Source: Asterochloris sp. CNOR1
Taxonomy: Eukaryota > Chlorophyta > Trebouxiophyceae > Trebouxiales > Trebouxiaceae
Direction of reading: 5' to 3'
DNA: 64,000 bases
Assembly: GCA_963969365.1 (NCBI GenBank)
Contig: OZ017747.1
Location: 1-64,000, forward strand
Shown: positions 50,854 through 64,000 of the stretch, piece after piece
Numbering within the stretch: the stretch's first letter is position 1
Layout of the letters: every line of letters begins with the position of its first letter
The notes under the pieces: model-generated
What the model saw: only the letters and a program-made list of their open reading frames with translations
Databases searched by the model: none
Told to the model about the DNA's origin: nothing
Program-made: the position numbers and the translations under genes

Positions 50854-53800
50854 ATGGCGACTCAGGTCTGATCTGATACCCTCATCTGATACCTCAAAGC
50901 ATTGACTTTGCGTTCATGACATGCTCATAGTAGCCTGGCCTGCTCTGGTCATGCAAGCTTGCCTGGCTGCACGATGATTTGCATCTTGGTGGGTATGGAG
51001 GACTATCTTAAAGAAACTCAACTGGTGAATGCTGTGTGTGACCATGACTTGACTGCACCTTGATGCACAGTTTGATTGACTTGATTCATTTCCTTGCAGA
51101 TCTCTGTGCTGCAGCAGGCTCTGCTCAGCATTTTAGCAAGGAAAGGGCTGCCTGGCAACCCCTTTCCCATCGTGGCCGCCCTGCTGGAGGCTTACACAGA
51201 TCAGAGTGTCCCCTGGAAAGCGACCGATGCCCAGGTACATATGTGCTGCTCACAGCAGCATACCGCATTGCCTGCTGAGTGTCCGACGAGCTTCTGGCCA
51301 GGCATCAGCAGAGACATTGCCCTTCACATGTGGGACCTTGTCAGCTGCAGCTTTGTAAGGAGGGCGCAAGCAGCTCACGGCCGCTGTGGATGGCGTTCCT
51401 GTTGTGCCTCCCTGCCTGCAAGCGATGGACCTGTGCCTCACCCAGTGGCCCATACTGCAGGCCACTTGCCCCATGCAAGCAGCTGCTACAGCATGGACTT
51501 CTGCCTAATCCCTCCCATCCTGCAGGCAACTTGCCCCATGCAAGCAGCTGCCATAGCATGGGCTCTCCTCAGCTCTTGTCAGCAGCCTGCTAGATAGCTC
51601 AAGCTCCTCTTGGCAGCAGTGTGGCCACCACCAGCAAGGCCGCTACAGTGCAGGCAGTCGCGGGTCCTCACTGCTCCACAGCCTGGAATGCAGTGCTCGT
51701 CACAGCGCTCTTAGCAGCTGCAGGGTGGCAGTCTGGACACGCCAAGCTTCGGCGGCCCTCGCTGCCACAGCTCCTCGCTGCAGCAGTTGCACCAGCTTGT
51801 GTTGCAGCAGCAGAGGGTCTCAGACCCAAATGGCGGCGCAGCTGCATGGCTGTGGCCCCACTGGCTGCACAACTCTGGGCCCCTGCTGCAGGTGGCAGCG
51901 TCCCTGGACGGAGGAGGCGTGGTTGAGGTGTTCCCACCGCCCTTTGCTGGCCTGGCACGGCGCAGCGACTTCCCGCACGCCTGGGGCCTGGCCCACGTGC
52001 TGCCCTGCACCAGCTGCACAGGTGCGCCACCTGCCTGCACAGGAGTGGCCCGGCAGCACTTCCACGGCGGCGCCAGCTGCCCCTCACTATAGGTCACGCT
52101 AAATCAGAGCAGCCAGTGGATGGACAATGCCAGCCCCCTAGTCCTCAGCAGCAGTTCTGATCACCAGCTGAGCTGCTCGGCAGTGACATCTGGCAGCACT
52201 GAGCTGCTTGGCACCTCAAGTGGAGCAGAAGTTCTCCTGAGGTCTTGAGGTCGCAGAGGCCTGCACAGTCCACCAACCGGCTGCTCTGTATCAGCTGCGT
52301 AGGGAGAGGCGTCATCTGCACATGTTTGGTCACCCGGGACTCTCTGTGGCTGCTTCGACTGGGCACAACATGCGCAGCGTCAGCCTCAGCTTCCTATTGT
52401 CATCAAGAGATGCACACTGCCAGTCAGCGCTCGGCATAGCCTGTAGCACACCCTGAGATCACAGCTCTTCACCTGTGCTAGCTGAAGCGACGCAGACTGC
52501 CAGGCAGGCTGGGCTCATGGGTCACCTCCCGCGCAGGCATGGACATGATCCGGAGGGTGGTGGCGGCAGACCTGCCCTCAGGGTTCTGGCCCCATGCCCT
52601 GCCCCAGCAAGTTAGTCACGATCTGGTTCTGCAGCAGATGGTGTCACTGCAGGTGAGCTGGTGGACTGCAGGGCCACACTTGGTTCACTTATGTCCTGGG
52701 CAGCTGGTGCTGCAGCAGGTGGAATCCCTGCAGGTGAACTGCCTGCCGGCCATACAGCTACAACCTGTAGCATTGCAGGAGGGTTTATTTGGTCTCGCTG
52801 CCTTAACGGCAGCTGGTGCTGCAGCAGGTGGTATCAATTCCTGAAGGTCAGCTGCCCTGCTGGCCAGGCACCAGGCCTGCAGCAGGTCAGCACGCCGCTG
52901 TGACTCTTCCTGTCAAGTCAGCATCTCATGCTGCAGCACATGGAGCGCTTGGTGGCCATCCATGGTGAGCTGCCCTGCTGGCCATGCAGTGTGCTATGCA
53001 GAGACAGAACGCCACCCCACCTCTCTGTGCCCTGCCAGCAGCGGGTGCTGCAGCAGATGGTGTGCCTCTGGGTGAGCAGCACTGACGGCCATGCAGTGGG
53101 CCTGTAGCAGCCCTAAAGGCCACTCATGGTCCTCTACAGCTGCATTGGAGCCTGCCCTGCCTGGTTGAGCCCCCCTGCCTCCAGGTTGAGGCCACAAAAG
53201 GAGGGCTGTGCAATCTGATGCCTGAATACGGGTGTGTTGAGGAATGCTGTCAAGCAAACCCTGATGAGAGCCAACAGTTTAAACTGCACCGTCCTTTTCC
53301 AGGTGGGCAGGTGACCGCTCAGTGACTGAAGCAGATGCTGAGCCATCTGGGAGAATTGTATGAGCAGGACCATTTGATTACGCTGTGCCATCATGTGCAG
53401 GGCAGGTGCTTGCACTACCAACCCCAGTGGCAGCCCTTCCCGCCCCTGCACCTGCGCTGCGACATGGCGGCAACGGCAGCCACTCTGGACGCAGCGCTGG
53501 TTGCCTTCGGGCGCCAGATTGCGCTGGACGCTGCGGAGCTGGGCCTCAGCGGGAAGCACAGTGTGCAGGAGATTGTGTTGCAGGTCAGCTGCGCTTGGGC
53601 GCTATCGGGCCTCGGATGCCTTGTGAAGGTGGCGCCTGAGATAGCCACTTCCAAGAAGGACTGAAGGCCAGTCGAGTCACTGCATGGCATACTTCTCTGT
53701 ACACTGCAGTTTGCTGCTGAGCAGCTGGGACCAAGTGGGCTTCCCGCAACAGTGAGGCTTTGCCCACTGACACAAGGTGCCTTCTTGTGCCCTTCTGCAG

Positions 53801-56800
53801 GTCAATGAGTATACTCAGAGGCAAGACATGTGGTCCAAATGTCGATATGTTGCACTGCCTCAGCCGCAGGGGAACCAGGAATCATTATTTGTATTCTTGC
53901 TCCTGGTCGCGCCTCAGGCGGCCAGCACCTTGTTTGCAGAAAGTCTGTGGCCCTATGCTGGCTCTGCTGGTGGTTGAGCTGCCACACCCACCTTCTGCAG
54001 GGCACCGTCATAGGGGCCACGCTGCTGCCTCCAGATCAGAGGCCTTTGCTGGGTTGCCCAAGTGCAGTGGCTGCACTTGAGGTGTGACCAGCTCTGAGCC
54101 GTCCTTTGCTAAAACAGCCTCAAGCAGTACTTGCTCTCAGTCACCTGGAATGGTGTGCATTGCACGCTTCAAAACTCGGCCACCAGACCCTCGACAGCTG
54201 CCTGCAGGAGGCGGCGGCGCCTGATGGCTCGCTGAAGCCCCCCAGCGGCGCCGTTGACATAAAGGTGCTGACTGATGGAACACCTGCTCAGGTGGCAGCC
54301 CTGCTCAAGCCAGTCATCACCAAGGGTGGCCACGTCGTCTGCCGCGCCGTGGTGGCCCTCAATGTGCCTGTCATGGTGTCAGGGTGAGTCACCTGATGCC
54401 CCCCACATGGAGAGCGTTGAAGGAGAGCACACATGCTGGCTTGCCTGATGGCTGGGGCTGTCAGCTGCAAATCCACTCAGCTTGGGAACCCTTTTGTGAT
54501 ACAGATTGATTGAGGTCTGCCAGTATCAGTGCGCAAGTGCCAAGCACCAAGTCAGGGCAGCTTAGCCAAGGTATTGGCTCATGCAGAGATTCTTCCTGCT
54601 CCTGCTCTGCCATGCATCCCGCTTGAGGTCCGCTGGGGTCAGTGGGTGGTGCCTCAGTGCCAAGCATCATGTCGGGGCCGCATAGCTGGCTCATAGGCAC
54701 ATGCAGAGGTCCTGCTGCTCCTTGCAGGGCATATGTGCATGCTCTGCTTCTTTGCAACATGCCTGCAGCACTGCTGCGCCCTGCCAGGTTGCCCCAAATG
54801 TGCACAGCCCTGCTGGCACCAAGTGCAAGTTTTGCTGTTGTCACCAGGATGCCCACAGCATAGCTGCACCCTGTCAAGCTGCCTTGACAGCGCACACATC
54901 TGCAGGCGGCAAGCGCAGGCTCTGCCGCTTTCTCGAAGCACAGGCAGTGCAGACGCCCCGGCCAGGCTGCCTGAACAGCAGGCAGTCCTGCAGGCAGCAG
55001 ATGCGGGTTCTGCTCATTTACCAGAGCCCAGGCAGTGATGCCGCCCCTGCAAGGCTACCTGAATTGCACACGTCTCCGCAAGTGGCCGGCGCAGGCTCTG
55101 ATCCCCTACCAGGACACATGCAGTGTTGGTGCCCCTTGCAAGGCCGACTTGAGAGCACACTTTCCTGCAGGTGGGAGGCACTGAAGCTGGTTTCCAGGCG
55201 CTGGGATCTGAACTCAGGCAGCCGTCGGCTGTGCTCCTCTGTGCATGCACCCCCAGTGTTGCTGCTCTGCTGCTGACTGCCCTGAGAGCACACAGTTCTG
55301 CAGGTGGCAGGCGTTTTGTTTAGCTCCAGGCAGGCGCAGGCTGTGCGCTCTTCCAAAGGCACCCGCAGTGTTGCTGCGTATGGTTGGGCTGCCCTGACTG
55401 AGCACATCCCCGCAGGCGGCAGACGTCATCGTCAGTCCCCGTGCACACGTCCAGGGCCTGCCTGCCTGCCACCAAGACCTACCACCTGCACTTCATCGCT
55501 GGCAGCAAGGCCAGAGCCGGCGGCATCCCCAGCTTTGAGGCCTTCGGCAGTGCGCCGCATGCGGCTCTGTACAGCGGCATCTTCCTGGACGAGACAGCTG
55601 CGAAGTCCTATGTCGCGTTGGAGGGCACTCTTCCGCTGTACAGGTCAGTCCTTTTTATTTTGACAGGGTTGCTAAAGCTTTCTTGCCAGGTTGGGTAGAC
55701 ATAGGGCTGTACAGGTCAGGGCACTGCTTTCTGGAGCGACTTAGCTCCTGCGCGGTGTGCTGTGGAAGAGCTTACGACGATCAGTCTGGAAACTGGTGGC
55801 TTGCTTCACATCCAATTCTGGGCAGTCTCCTCACTCGCGCTTCATGCAGCGGCGTGCTAGCTGCCTTGCTGGCAGGCACAAAGGCTCTGACGGGCCACAT
55901 GAACCAGATGAAGGGGGTTTGTTTTGCCAGACTGCCTCCAATGTTGGCACGTGTGCTGCAGACCTTGCTGTGCACCAATTGTGGCAGTGGATCGCATGCC
56001 TTTCTCAGAGCAGTCCCAGAGCACTCCAAAGCACAGCACAAAGTGGGCGCCATGGTATTCCTGGCACTGCTGGACAGTGGTGCGCGTTGCATCGGCTGCT
56101 GCTGCGATCCTAGGCCTGACTGCTGCACGGCATCCTCTAGACATGTCTTCACTTCACTTGCCTGGTGGCAGGCAGTGGTTTTCGCCGCACAACGCAGTTG
56201 GTGCAGGAAGAACCTGAGGCTGCCTGCCGGCTGCACGACAGCTCTCACTGAGACTCTCTGCGCCTTTCAGGCAGTCCTCATGGAGACTCTCTGCACCTGT
56301 AGAGCAATCAAGCTTGACCAGACATGTCATCGCCGCAGCAAGGCTGCTGTCAGTGGGTCCGCAACAGGGCCACTCGCGTGACTGCTGCAGCACGGCTGCC
56401 CCCAACATGCAGCTCCCGTCGAACAACCAGTCTCAAACAATTTTTCTGACTGCCGCAGCAGAGCCGCCCTTGGCAGAACCCTTGACTGCCCAGCAAAGTC
56501 GCCCCCCTGACTGCTACAGCAAGGCCCTGCCCAACAGAACCTTGACTGCTGCAGCACGGCTGGTCCCAGTATGCAGCTCCAGCTGCAGCGCTTGGCCTCT
56601 GACTATGCCCAGGGTGATCGCCTGGCAGCCTTTGGGACCCTGCTGCTGCTCCTCCAGCTCCAGAGCAGCCCTGCAGCCGCCCTGCTGGCCGCTGGCCGCC
56701 CTGCTGCTGCCCAGGGTATGCTTTTGCACTTGCCTTGCATGTGCCCTCCCGTTTCCTGAGTCCTGTGGAACTAGGAAGGCACAACACTTTCTGTTTCCTA

Positions 56801-59800
56801 TGTCATGGTTCCTCTGTTTAAAGGGTGGAGGGTCCTATTCAGTACTTGACAATCTCATATTGTGACTGCAGCTGAGCAGCCGCTGCTGTCAGATCTGGTT
56901 CTGGAGCATGCAGTCCTACCTGAGGGCCAAGTGCAGCAGGCAGCGCAGGTGCGACTCACCACTGCCAATGACACCATTGATCAGAGCTTCTTACATGGCA
57001 TGGCTTCTGTGACATTGCACAGTAAAAGCCTTTGTCAGCCATGATGCAGCACCTTCTGCCTTGTATACAAGCAGATGGCAGCTCTCCCTGCTACTTTGCT
57101 TGCTTTGTTTATGACCCTGAGCAGCTGAGCAGGGGGTCCATGCAGGAAAGGTTTTCTGCATTTCCAGCAGACCCCGCTCCAAGCCATGTCTGCTGCACAC
57201 TGCACCCTGGGGTTGGGCAGACTCATCAGCAATGTGCACTGAAGGCTGAGTATGTACATGGTATATGACCGCAGTGCAGCCTGCAAGCTTTCACCCCTTC
57301 CCTGCCGCAGCAGCAAAGCTGCACGCATGGCCTGCTCAAAGACCTCTACCCTGATGATGCGGGCTGCGATCCTTGCTGCTGTACCTGGTCACACCCAAGT
57401 ACTGGCGGCCTACAGTGCCCCGCTTTCAGCTGCCAACCACCCTTCTGCTTTATTGCAGGTGCATTGGCCTGCATAGTGCACTGGGTGGTGCAGCACTCGT
57501 GCAGCATGCGTGGCTTGCCCCCACAGCCCCTCTGCCCTTCCGCAGGTGGCGGTGCAGCTGCTGCGCTTGCTCAGCAGCCAGGCAGCACATCTCAGGGGGC
57601 TCTCTGAGGAGCTGGCTGTGCAGCAGTGGTTGGCAGAGGTTGATGGACGCACTGCGCCCGATGCTGTGCCTGCACAGGCAAGCCTCTGGGGATGCTGCTC
57701 ATGGCCAACAGCAGGCAGCTCAACAGCTCTGCCAGTCCCAGTGGGGCTGTGGTCAGGCCAAGGCTGCACACCTGGGCTCTGTGCTGCACCATGCACACTG
57801 TCTGGGACAGATTTGTGTCATTGACATGCAACTGCGTCATGTAGTGGGAAGCATGACTTTGGCTGGCTATGCATCAATTGCTGATCAGTTCAGCTCGCCC
57901 AAGGCTCTAGGTGGTTCAATGGTGCCAAGACACATCTGATCCTCACCTCCTGGCTGCCTGCAGCTGCGGCAGCATGCAAGACACCACCTGGCAGATGTGG
58001 CCTGGCGGCTGAACGTCATGGCACAGCAGCCTACCAATGCAGGTCTGTGCACAGAGCTCTCCAGCATGTGGCACTCTGGCGAAGGATTACCGCCTGCCAG
58101 GCCGAGTGGATGCACACCCTTGCAGCAACCTGAACAAGTGGCACTGAGCCCTGTTGCACCGGCACAAGCAGCAAAGAAGTGCATGGCATCAGATGGCCTG
58201 CTCAGCCATCCATCATGAGGCGCCAACACGCATTGCGACTGCACACCTGGGTCAGGCTCAGCTGCTGCAGGTCTGTGTAGACGCCCTCACAGCTGTGGGA
58301 CTCAGGATGTGCTTTGTGGCTGTGCACCTGTGAAAGGGGAACCCCTAGGTGTGATGATAATGACACGTTTCTGGCCCACACAGCATTCATGGTGCAGCAA
58401 AGAGCCCAAGTGTGCGTTGCGGCTGCGCATCTGGGTCAGGCTCAGCCGTTGCAGGTCTGTGAAGGGCACCCGCACAGCTGTGGGAGTCAGGATGGGGCCG
58501 TGCACCTGTGAGAGGGTCATCCCGAGGTGTGCATGAGCTGATCACATTGCAATGCGGCGGCGACTGCCTTTTAAAGCCCTCCAAAAGCTGGCAGAGACAT
58601 GGATGTACATTCCTGTCTCGCTGGTCGTTGGAAGCTGTGGACTCCTGTTCCACCTGCCCTTGCAATGGCCTGTCTTTGGCAGTGCCCTCTCATTCCTCCC
58701 TCACATGTTGTGCAGGGTGTGGGCAGGTGGTGAGGGATCTCTGCAGCCAGCTGCAGGCATCGCTATTGGCTGAAGCAGCAGTGGAAGCGGCAGGGACAGC
58801 TGCCGCTGCGGTCGCACCTGCACAGCCATCAGCTGCTGCCCAGCCTGATGCTCCGGCAGAGCCCGATGCTGCTCCCCTGTCACAGCAGGTGGGTGCTAAT
58901 CCAAAGGCTGGCTGGGCATGTATAGTCTGGCAAGAAGTGAAGCTGCACTGCACTGCCAGCTTGACGAGTGTGAGGGCACTGCAGGTCTGGCCCATCTTGT
59001 TGTAGCTCCAGGCAGTGAGCGCTACACTGCCCCCTTGACAGGTGTGCACATGATTGCAGGTCTGGCCCATCCTACTGCAGCTCCAGACCTTGCTGGATGT
59101 AGCTGCCAGCGGGGCTGAAGCCAGCGGGCTGCTCCGCTGCCCTGAAGTCGGCACATACGCCAGCAGCCTGCAGGTGCGCTTTCAGCACCGGCCTTCACAG
59201 ATTCCTGCCTTCAGCATTTTGCGTGACCCCCTCCATATGATTGCGCTTGGCACGCAGGTGCTTGGAAGTGTAGTGAGTGATGTGGGCAGATTGGGAGGCA
59301 CTGGGGTCACCAACTGCTTGAGATTGTAGTGGTGCTCTGGCCATCTTCAGATGGCATTGGGCTAACAACTGCATGCAGCATTCACACAGCCCTGCCTTGC
59401 ACTGGCTCTCACGCTGCTCACGCGGCTGCCCCCAGCATGACATCTGTACAGGCTGGCAGGCTTCTGTCGTGGCTGATCTGTGGTTGCATGCCTGAGCACA
59501 AGTACTCCCCCGCCCATTAACTCAGCCGCTCGCCCTCCCAGTGTCCCACCACTCCCGGGTTGATGTCCTGCGCTTTGCCTCCCGACAGACAACGAGTGGT
59601 GCCATCCTTGGCCCCTCATCAATCGGTTGCAGGGTCACAGTCAATACCAGCAGGCAGTCATCTACGAACCAACTGATGCCAAGGTGTTGCCTGCCTGCAG
59701 CTGGCCTGGAGCACGGCAGCAGCATCACTCATCCCCATGGACAGGCTGGAGGATGTGGTTCTGGACACGGTCTATTCGGTGGAGTCGGCAGCGGCAGAGT

Positions 59801-62800
59801 TGGTCCAGCTGGGTGAGCACCAGGTGGCAAGCAGCCCAAGGTCTTCAAAGGTTGCTCAGCTCTGAGGGCAGCAGCACTCATAGCACGCCACCTTGGCCGC
59901 CACCAGAGCCTCCGTCAGCCGGCAGATCAGCAAGATCTGCACGTCACATGCTCTGCCCACCTGCTAGCCCCCAACAAACTCCGTGGTGTTGGGAATCATG
60001 TTTTCGAAACCACAGGCAGCCCCTGTGATATGCAAGGCTGCATTGATGCAAACAACTGCAGCACCCAGCGGGGCTGCTGCCTCGAGGGTGGACTCCATGA
60101 GCAGTCAGTGCTGCTTGATGTGCAATCTGCCATGCAACTGCTGGGTTCAAAAACAGGCATTCTGCTACAAGCTTGAAGGATCAGTCAGCTGCCGCAATTG
60201 ACGCGATTCTGCTGGGTGTTTAGCTCTCAAGTCCACCTTCTGAGGTAGCTTCCCTGCACAAGGCAGCATCCTGTCATTGCTGCAGGGCAACTACCAGAGC
60301 CACTGAGCTGTGAGGGAGTCAAGGTCATGTACAGTCTGAGCACGGGGTGAGCCTGGCTATGGCTGCTTGCACAGGACCTTCCTGTTGGGCGGCTGTTGCT
60401 GTACACCAGCACAACAACAAACTTGCTGCAGCTGGTGTCGATGTGTGCTGAACGCAATGCTGTCTTTTGAGATGTCTGTCTTGGAGAGTCATGACAGACT
60501 CAGAAAGGCACCCAAGAAAGGCACTGCGCACCATGTTGTGCTCTACTGTTGCAGGCTGCATGAGGCCCTGCAGAGGGTTTATGGACTGCTGAACAGCCTG
60601 CCAGTGCCGCGCAACCCCTACCCTGCAGTGCTGCGGATCATGCGCTGGCATCAGATGGCGGCTGCAGGTCGGCAGGTGGGCTCAGGGCAGAACAGAACGA
60701 GCATAGGGTCATTCTGGCCAATGCCAACGGTGTTGTCGTCAGGTCTGTCAGGCTTGCACAGTAGACTGTGACCATCATTGTGGCAACAGAATGCTACTCA
60801 AGTGGTTTCCACCGTGCCCATCAGCAGTCTCCTGACGCCTGGCCAGGGGAGTAGGCTTTATGGTCTAGCAAGGCGTCAGGGACTGCTGACAAAAGCAGTG
60901 GCACCCTTGAGTAGCCCCTGCTCAAAGATATAGTGAGCAAGGCCGCTGCCAGATGTGTAGGAAGCCATGCTACCTGCAATTTGGGTGTAGGGGTTACCCG
61001 CCTGCTTCAGGAATTGGCCGCAAGGCTGTTGCCGGATGTGCAGGAAGCAAGGTTGAGCATGTCACTGACTCCCGTGTCGCTGCACAGGGGACTCCGAGCC
61101 AGAACAACCTGTCCAGGCTGCCTGGCAGCGACTTCATGTATGCTGCCTCTCCCCAGCAACAGCACAGACAGCCAAGGTTGCCGGGCGGCATGAGGAGGCA
61201 GAGCTCGCTGCAGCCATCAGAGATCGAAATGGACGACGCGCCACAGGTAAGGCAGTGCAGCACAAGTCCTGCTCATCAGGCATGGTACCCTACTCCTGAA
61301 GGTATGCCGAGCCTTTGCCGTTCTGGCCAAGCAACTGCTGGCGGTCCCCACCAGAGCTTCCGTCAGGTGGCCACAGCCAGACGCTTCCGCTGTGCCACCG
61401 CTGTTGCTTGGTGCATCTGAGGCAGTCGCAGTGCTTTGTGCTCACCTCTACGACGGGCTCTGCAGGTGTTTGGGTGCTACTCAGCTGCCCAGTATGTGGA
61501 CTCTGCGCATTGCCAGCACATAGCCAGTCAGTTTCCAAGCCTGCTGACCTCAAAGTCCTGGAAGCAAGGTGCCTATCAGGTCAGCAATGAAGTAGAGAAA
61601 CACGGCACCATCTCAGGGCCATGAGCTTGTTTACAACAAATGCAATTCAGCATGCTGTGAGTACACCTTCATGTCTTCAAGGCCACCGGGCTGCAAGCGC
61701 CCAAGGTTGCTCCAGGCAGGCTCCTGCCCATCTGTACACTGACAGGCTGTGAGGGCAACAGCATGCCCCGGCCGTTAGAGAGCCAGCAGCTTCCTGCTTG
61801 GGTCAAGCTGAGTCGCCAGGACAGGTGTGCTCAACACCATCAGTTCAATGAAACTGCAGGTGGAACGCATTGCCACCCTGCTGGGGGCAGCCTGCCTGGG
61901 GAAGTTACATGCCTGCTCTCAGCAGGACTCTAGAATCAGCAGCAGTGGCACTCAAACCCAAGCACAATACCGTCATCTGCTAGTCAGCGAGGATATCTAC
62001 CTTGTGTCAGGTCAGCAGTCTGCACACCCTGTTTGCTGGAGCAGCTCTCACTGGGTCATTTTCTCAGCTCAGGACTGCCAAGCTAGTCTTGTCCACCGTT
62101 TGAGACAACACCACACCTGCAGAGGTTGTCCTCTGGTCACCTTGAAGCCCAGCATGGGAAGCAGAGCTGCTCTGTTTTGCAGGGCCTGACCAGGCAAAGG
62201 CAGCAGCCATCTTCAGTGCAGCAGCTGTGGCGTGGTGCCAGGCACTGAAAGATGGCACGCACCTCCTGCATCACATGCAGGCGAGTCTCATGTTTTGCAT
62301 CATTCTTGTTCATCAGCACCTGGGAAGCCCTGTTGTGGCATGCATGCGCAGCCCAAGCCATAGAGCGCTGCACAGGCCTTGCAGGCTTGTTGATGTCAAG
62401 GACCTTGGCTGGCTGCCACAGAGCCCATGACCAATGGGTGATTCGCACCCAGTTGAAGTTGACCAAGCTGGACTGCAGGTCTCTGATGACGTCACCATCA
62501 CCTGGATGGAGCTGCTGCACCGCCCTGTTGCAGTTGCCAACGCTCTGAAACGAAGGTGACAGGCCTGCCTCGACAAGTCACACCTATACTTCCAGACGCC
62601 TTGTGGCAGAGAGGTCTCTGCGTCTTGTTTCAGCTGGCAGTAGCCTAGGTTGGCATGCAGCCAATGAGCCAGCTGCACCCGACTGCTGAAAGTTGCATGC
62701 TATAGCATCAGCTTCATGCGGCCCTTGCATGCTGCGTTTTATGCTGCACTGTGACAGGCTTAAAAGAGTGCTCCGTCCCCTGAAGCTGCAGGCTTGCTGA

Positions 62801-64000
62801 GGAAACAGACATGGATGCTGTGGCCGTCCTGCATCTGGCAGCAGCCCATCCAGATGGACACTACGTGCCTCTCCAGAAGCACCTGTGCTTCCAATTCCAG
62901 CAGAGCAGCAGCGTCAGGGTTGGCAGCAGCCACTGGGGACCAGAGCGCACCACCAGCCTGGACGCCCCTGGTGAGCTGTATGTGCTCTGCACTAGTGTCA
63001 GCTGCGGTCACGATGCACTCGTGTTTTGAGTTCCTGAAAGTGCCAACAAGGTCCCACAGCTACTCAGGGCCACATATGGGGCCAGCTTCAACACAACTTC
63101 CACATCTGTTGTGCCAATCTGGCATGCCCTGTGTTGCCAAGGACGAGAGAGTGGGAGCTGTGGCTGCAGACTGCGGTGCCGCACAGCCCACCATGACAAC
63201 ACTGCCTCTCAGCAGGCGCAGTTGTGCATGCAGGTGTGAGCAGTGACGCGAGAGCAGGCTGCGGCAGTGAGGGCTGGACCTCTGATGTGTACCAGCGAGT
63301 CTTCCTGGCAGCACCAGATGCTATCATCTGGCAGAGTGCCAACAGGTTCGTTGCATCCAGCAGCCTTGTTAAGCAGCATCCAGCACTAAAATTTTGCCGT
63401 CGCACTTTCAGCCTGGCAATTGCCTAGCGCTGCGTGTGCTGTCTTCTTTGGCCATCAGTTGAGGCAAAGCCAGCACAAGCGCAGCAGCAACTCCTGCGGT
63501 GGCCATCTTGTGAGCTGGGGTGCGCTGCTGCAGGCACAGGGGCGACCCAGCACTCCCACTTCACGTTCAAAATGAGCTGCAGCCGCGAAAGGAGACACTG
63601 GATGGCTGCGGGCAAGCACTCACGCTCTGGCAGCACAAGCTCATGCAGGCAGTCATCGCGCAAGCTCCAGGCAGACTGAGTGTGCTGGCAACTGCCTGGT
63701 CGGGCGGCGTGGCGGTGAGTCAGCAGTGGCAACACCAGCTGCTACTGGAGGGTGCCCTCTGATGTGCAGGGCTTTCTGTGTACCCAGCTGTCATTGAGAC
63801 ACTGGCAAAGCGCAGCGTGTGGTCCACCAGCTGGACATGCTTTTTTGGGCAAGTGGCAGCTACGGATGCTATCCGATATGCCAGAAGCGTCCCAGGACCT
63901 GGAACGCAACCGGCATTCTGCAGCAGATGCCTGAAGTCTGCATCCAATGCAGCAACAAGCACCAGTCTGTCACTGTGCAGGAGTTGGAGAGCGTTCACAT
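50854..64000 (+). CDS. Long unrecognised multi-exon gene, running off the right edge
   Basis: I do not recognise the product. Candidate start is ATG at 50854 (MATQ then a GTCTGA donor); 51100-51234 follows in phase (ISVLQQALLSILARKG). Other strong coding blocks: 51724-52021 (SDPNGGAAAWLWPHWL), 52537-52610 (MDMIRRVVAADLPSGFWPHA), 53460-53582 (ALDAAELGLSGKHSVQEIVL), 53803-53875, 54210-54384 (IKVLTDGTPAQVAALLKPV), 55415-55642 (KTYHLHFIAGSKARAGG), 56570-56715 (LQRLASDYAQGDRLAAF), 57546-57677, 58730-58888, 59740-59812 (MDRLEDVVLDTVYSV), 60554-60675 (ALQRVYGLLNSLPVPRNPY), 61090-61247, 61466-61580, 62811-62975, 63570-63710. The blocks at 54.2, 55.4 and 56.6 kb join in phase, supporting one gene. The helical, Leu/Ala-rich composition suggests a large scaffold or tethering-type subunit, but that is a guess. 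It could also be two genes. A decayed partial copy lies at 16.9-19.0 kb. Confidence 0.5.
52620..53070 (+). repeat. Repeated LQQ-type exon echoes in the right-edge gene
   Basis: Five related segments of the form (G/C)TGCTGCAGCA(G/C)(A/G)TGG occur at about 52630, 52708, 52816, 52929 and 53047. Most are followed closely by GTGAGC or GTGAAC-like donors and then CTGCC(C/G)GCTGGCCA. The one at 52923-52964 reads HLMLQHMERLVAIH and looks like the real exon; the others are probably decayed tandem copies of it with its donor. Confidence 0.6.
62600..64000 (+). repeat. Source copy of duplicated block C
   Basis: This end of the right-edge gene matches 16.9-18.4 kb in the same orientation over both exons and introns, including AGCATCAGCTTCATG and the TGGCAACTGCCTGGT coding block. 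Here the block at 62811 (AVLHLAAAHPDGHYVPLQKH) is open, whereas the distal copy carries a stop. The homology continues to the edge of the window. Confidence 0.75.

Noticed and set aside
50854-55642. Assigning the right-edge gene to a named tethering, mediator or adaptor subunit
   Set aside because: The helical Leu/Ala-rich segments are compatible with many scaffold families, and no diagnostic motif could be recognised by eye.

Overview
The window is a chromosome end from a plant-lineage eukaryote, most likely a green alga and plausibly a trebouxiophyte. Three things point there: an Arabidopsis-type CCCTAAA telomere array at the left edge, very intron-rich genes with introns of about 100-1,100 bp, and a G+C-rich Ala/Gly/Gln-biased proteome that includes a plant-type vacuolar Na+/H+ exchanger. 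Nearly all 3' splice sites read TGCAG and most donors read GTGAG. The species cannot be named from sequence alone.

Left arm (1-13.9 kb): about 414 bp of telomere, then eEF1A (+) whose start codon lies about 60 bp from the last telomeric repeat, a small EF-hand protein (-), and, from a 123-bp divergent gap, a vacuolar NHX-type exchanger (+) with a long low-complexity tail. Duplication zone (13.8-21.2 kb): a mosaic of decayed copies of the NHX 3' end, the middle of the large minus-strand gene, a short-repeat ankyrin-like gene, and part of the gene at the right edge of the window. 21.3-33.1 kb: one 15-exon minus-strand gene for a 1,778-residue, mostly disordered protein that I do not recognise.

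Right arm (33.6-64 kb): compact alternating housekeeping genes. These are a methyltransferase-like/riboflavin kinase fusion (+), the PP2A catalytic subunit (-), eIF4A-III, the exon-junction-complex helicase (+), NAC beta/BTF3 (-), and a long unrecognised multi-exon gene (+) that runs off the right edge. Gene order is strictly alternating: neighbours share either a divergent promoter gap (123-530 bp) or a short convergent gap (265-700 bp). For eEF1A, EF-hand, NHX, MT-RFK, PP2Ac, eIF4A-III, NAC beta and the 1,778-aa protein I assembled models exon by exon, checking that splice phases agree and the total length is a multiple of three.

The most unusual pattern is inside the introns. Many are filled with degenerate tandem copies of the adjoining exon-intron boundary (an exon end plus its donor, or an acceptor plus an exon start). 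I call these exon-boundary echoes. They suggest that intron length here grows by local tandem duplication across splice sites.
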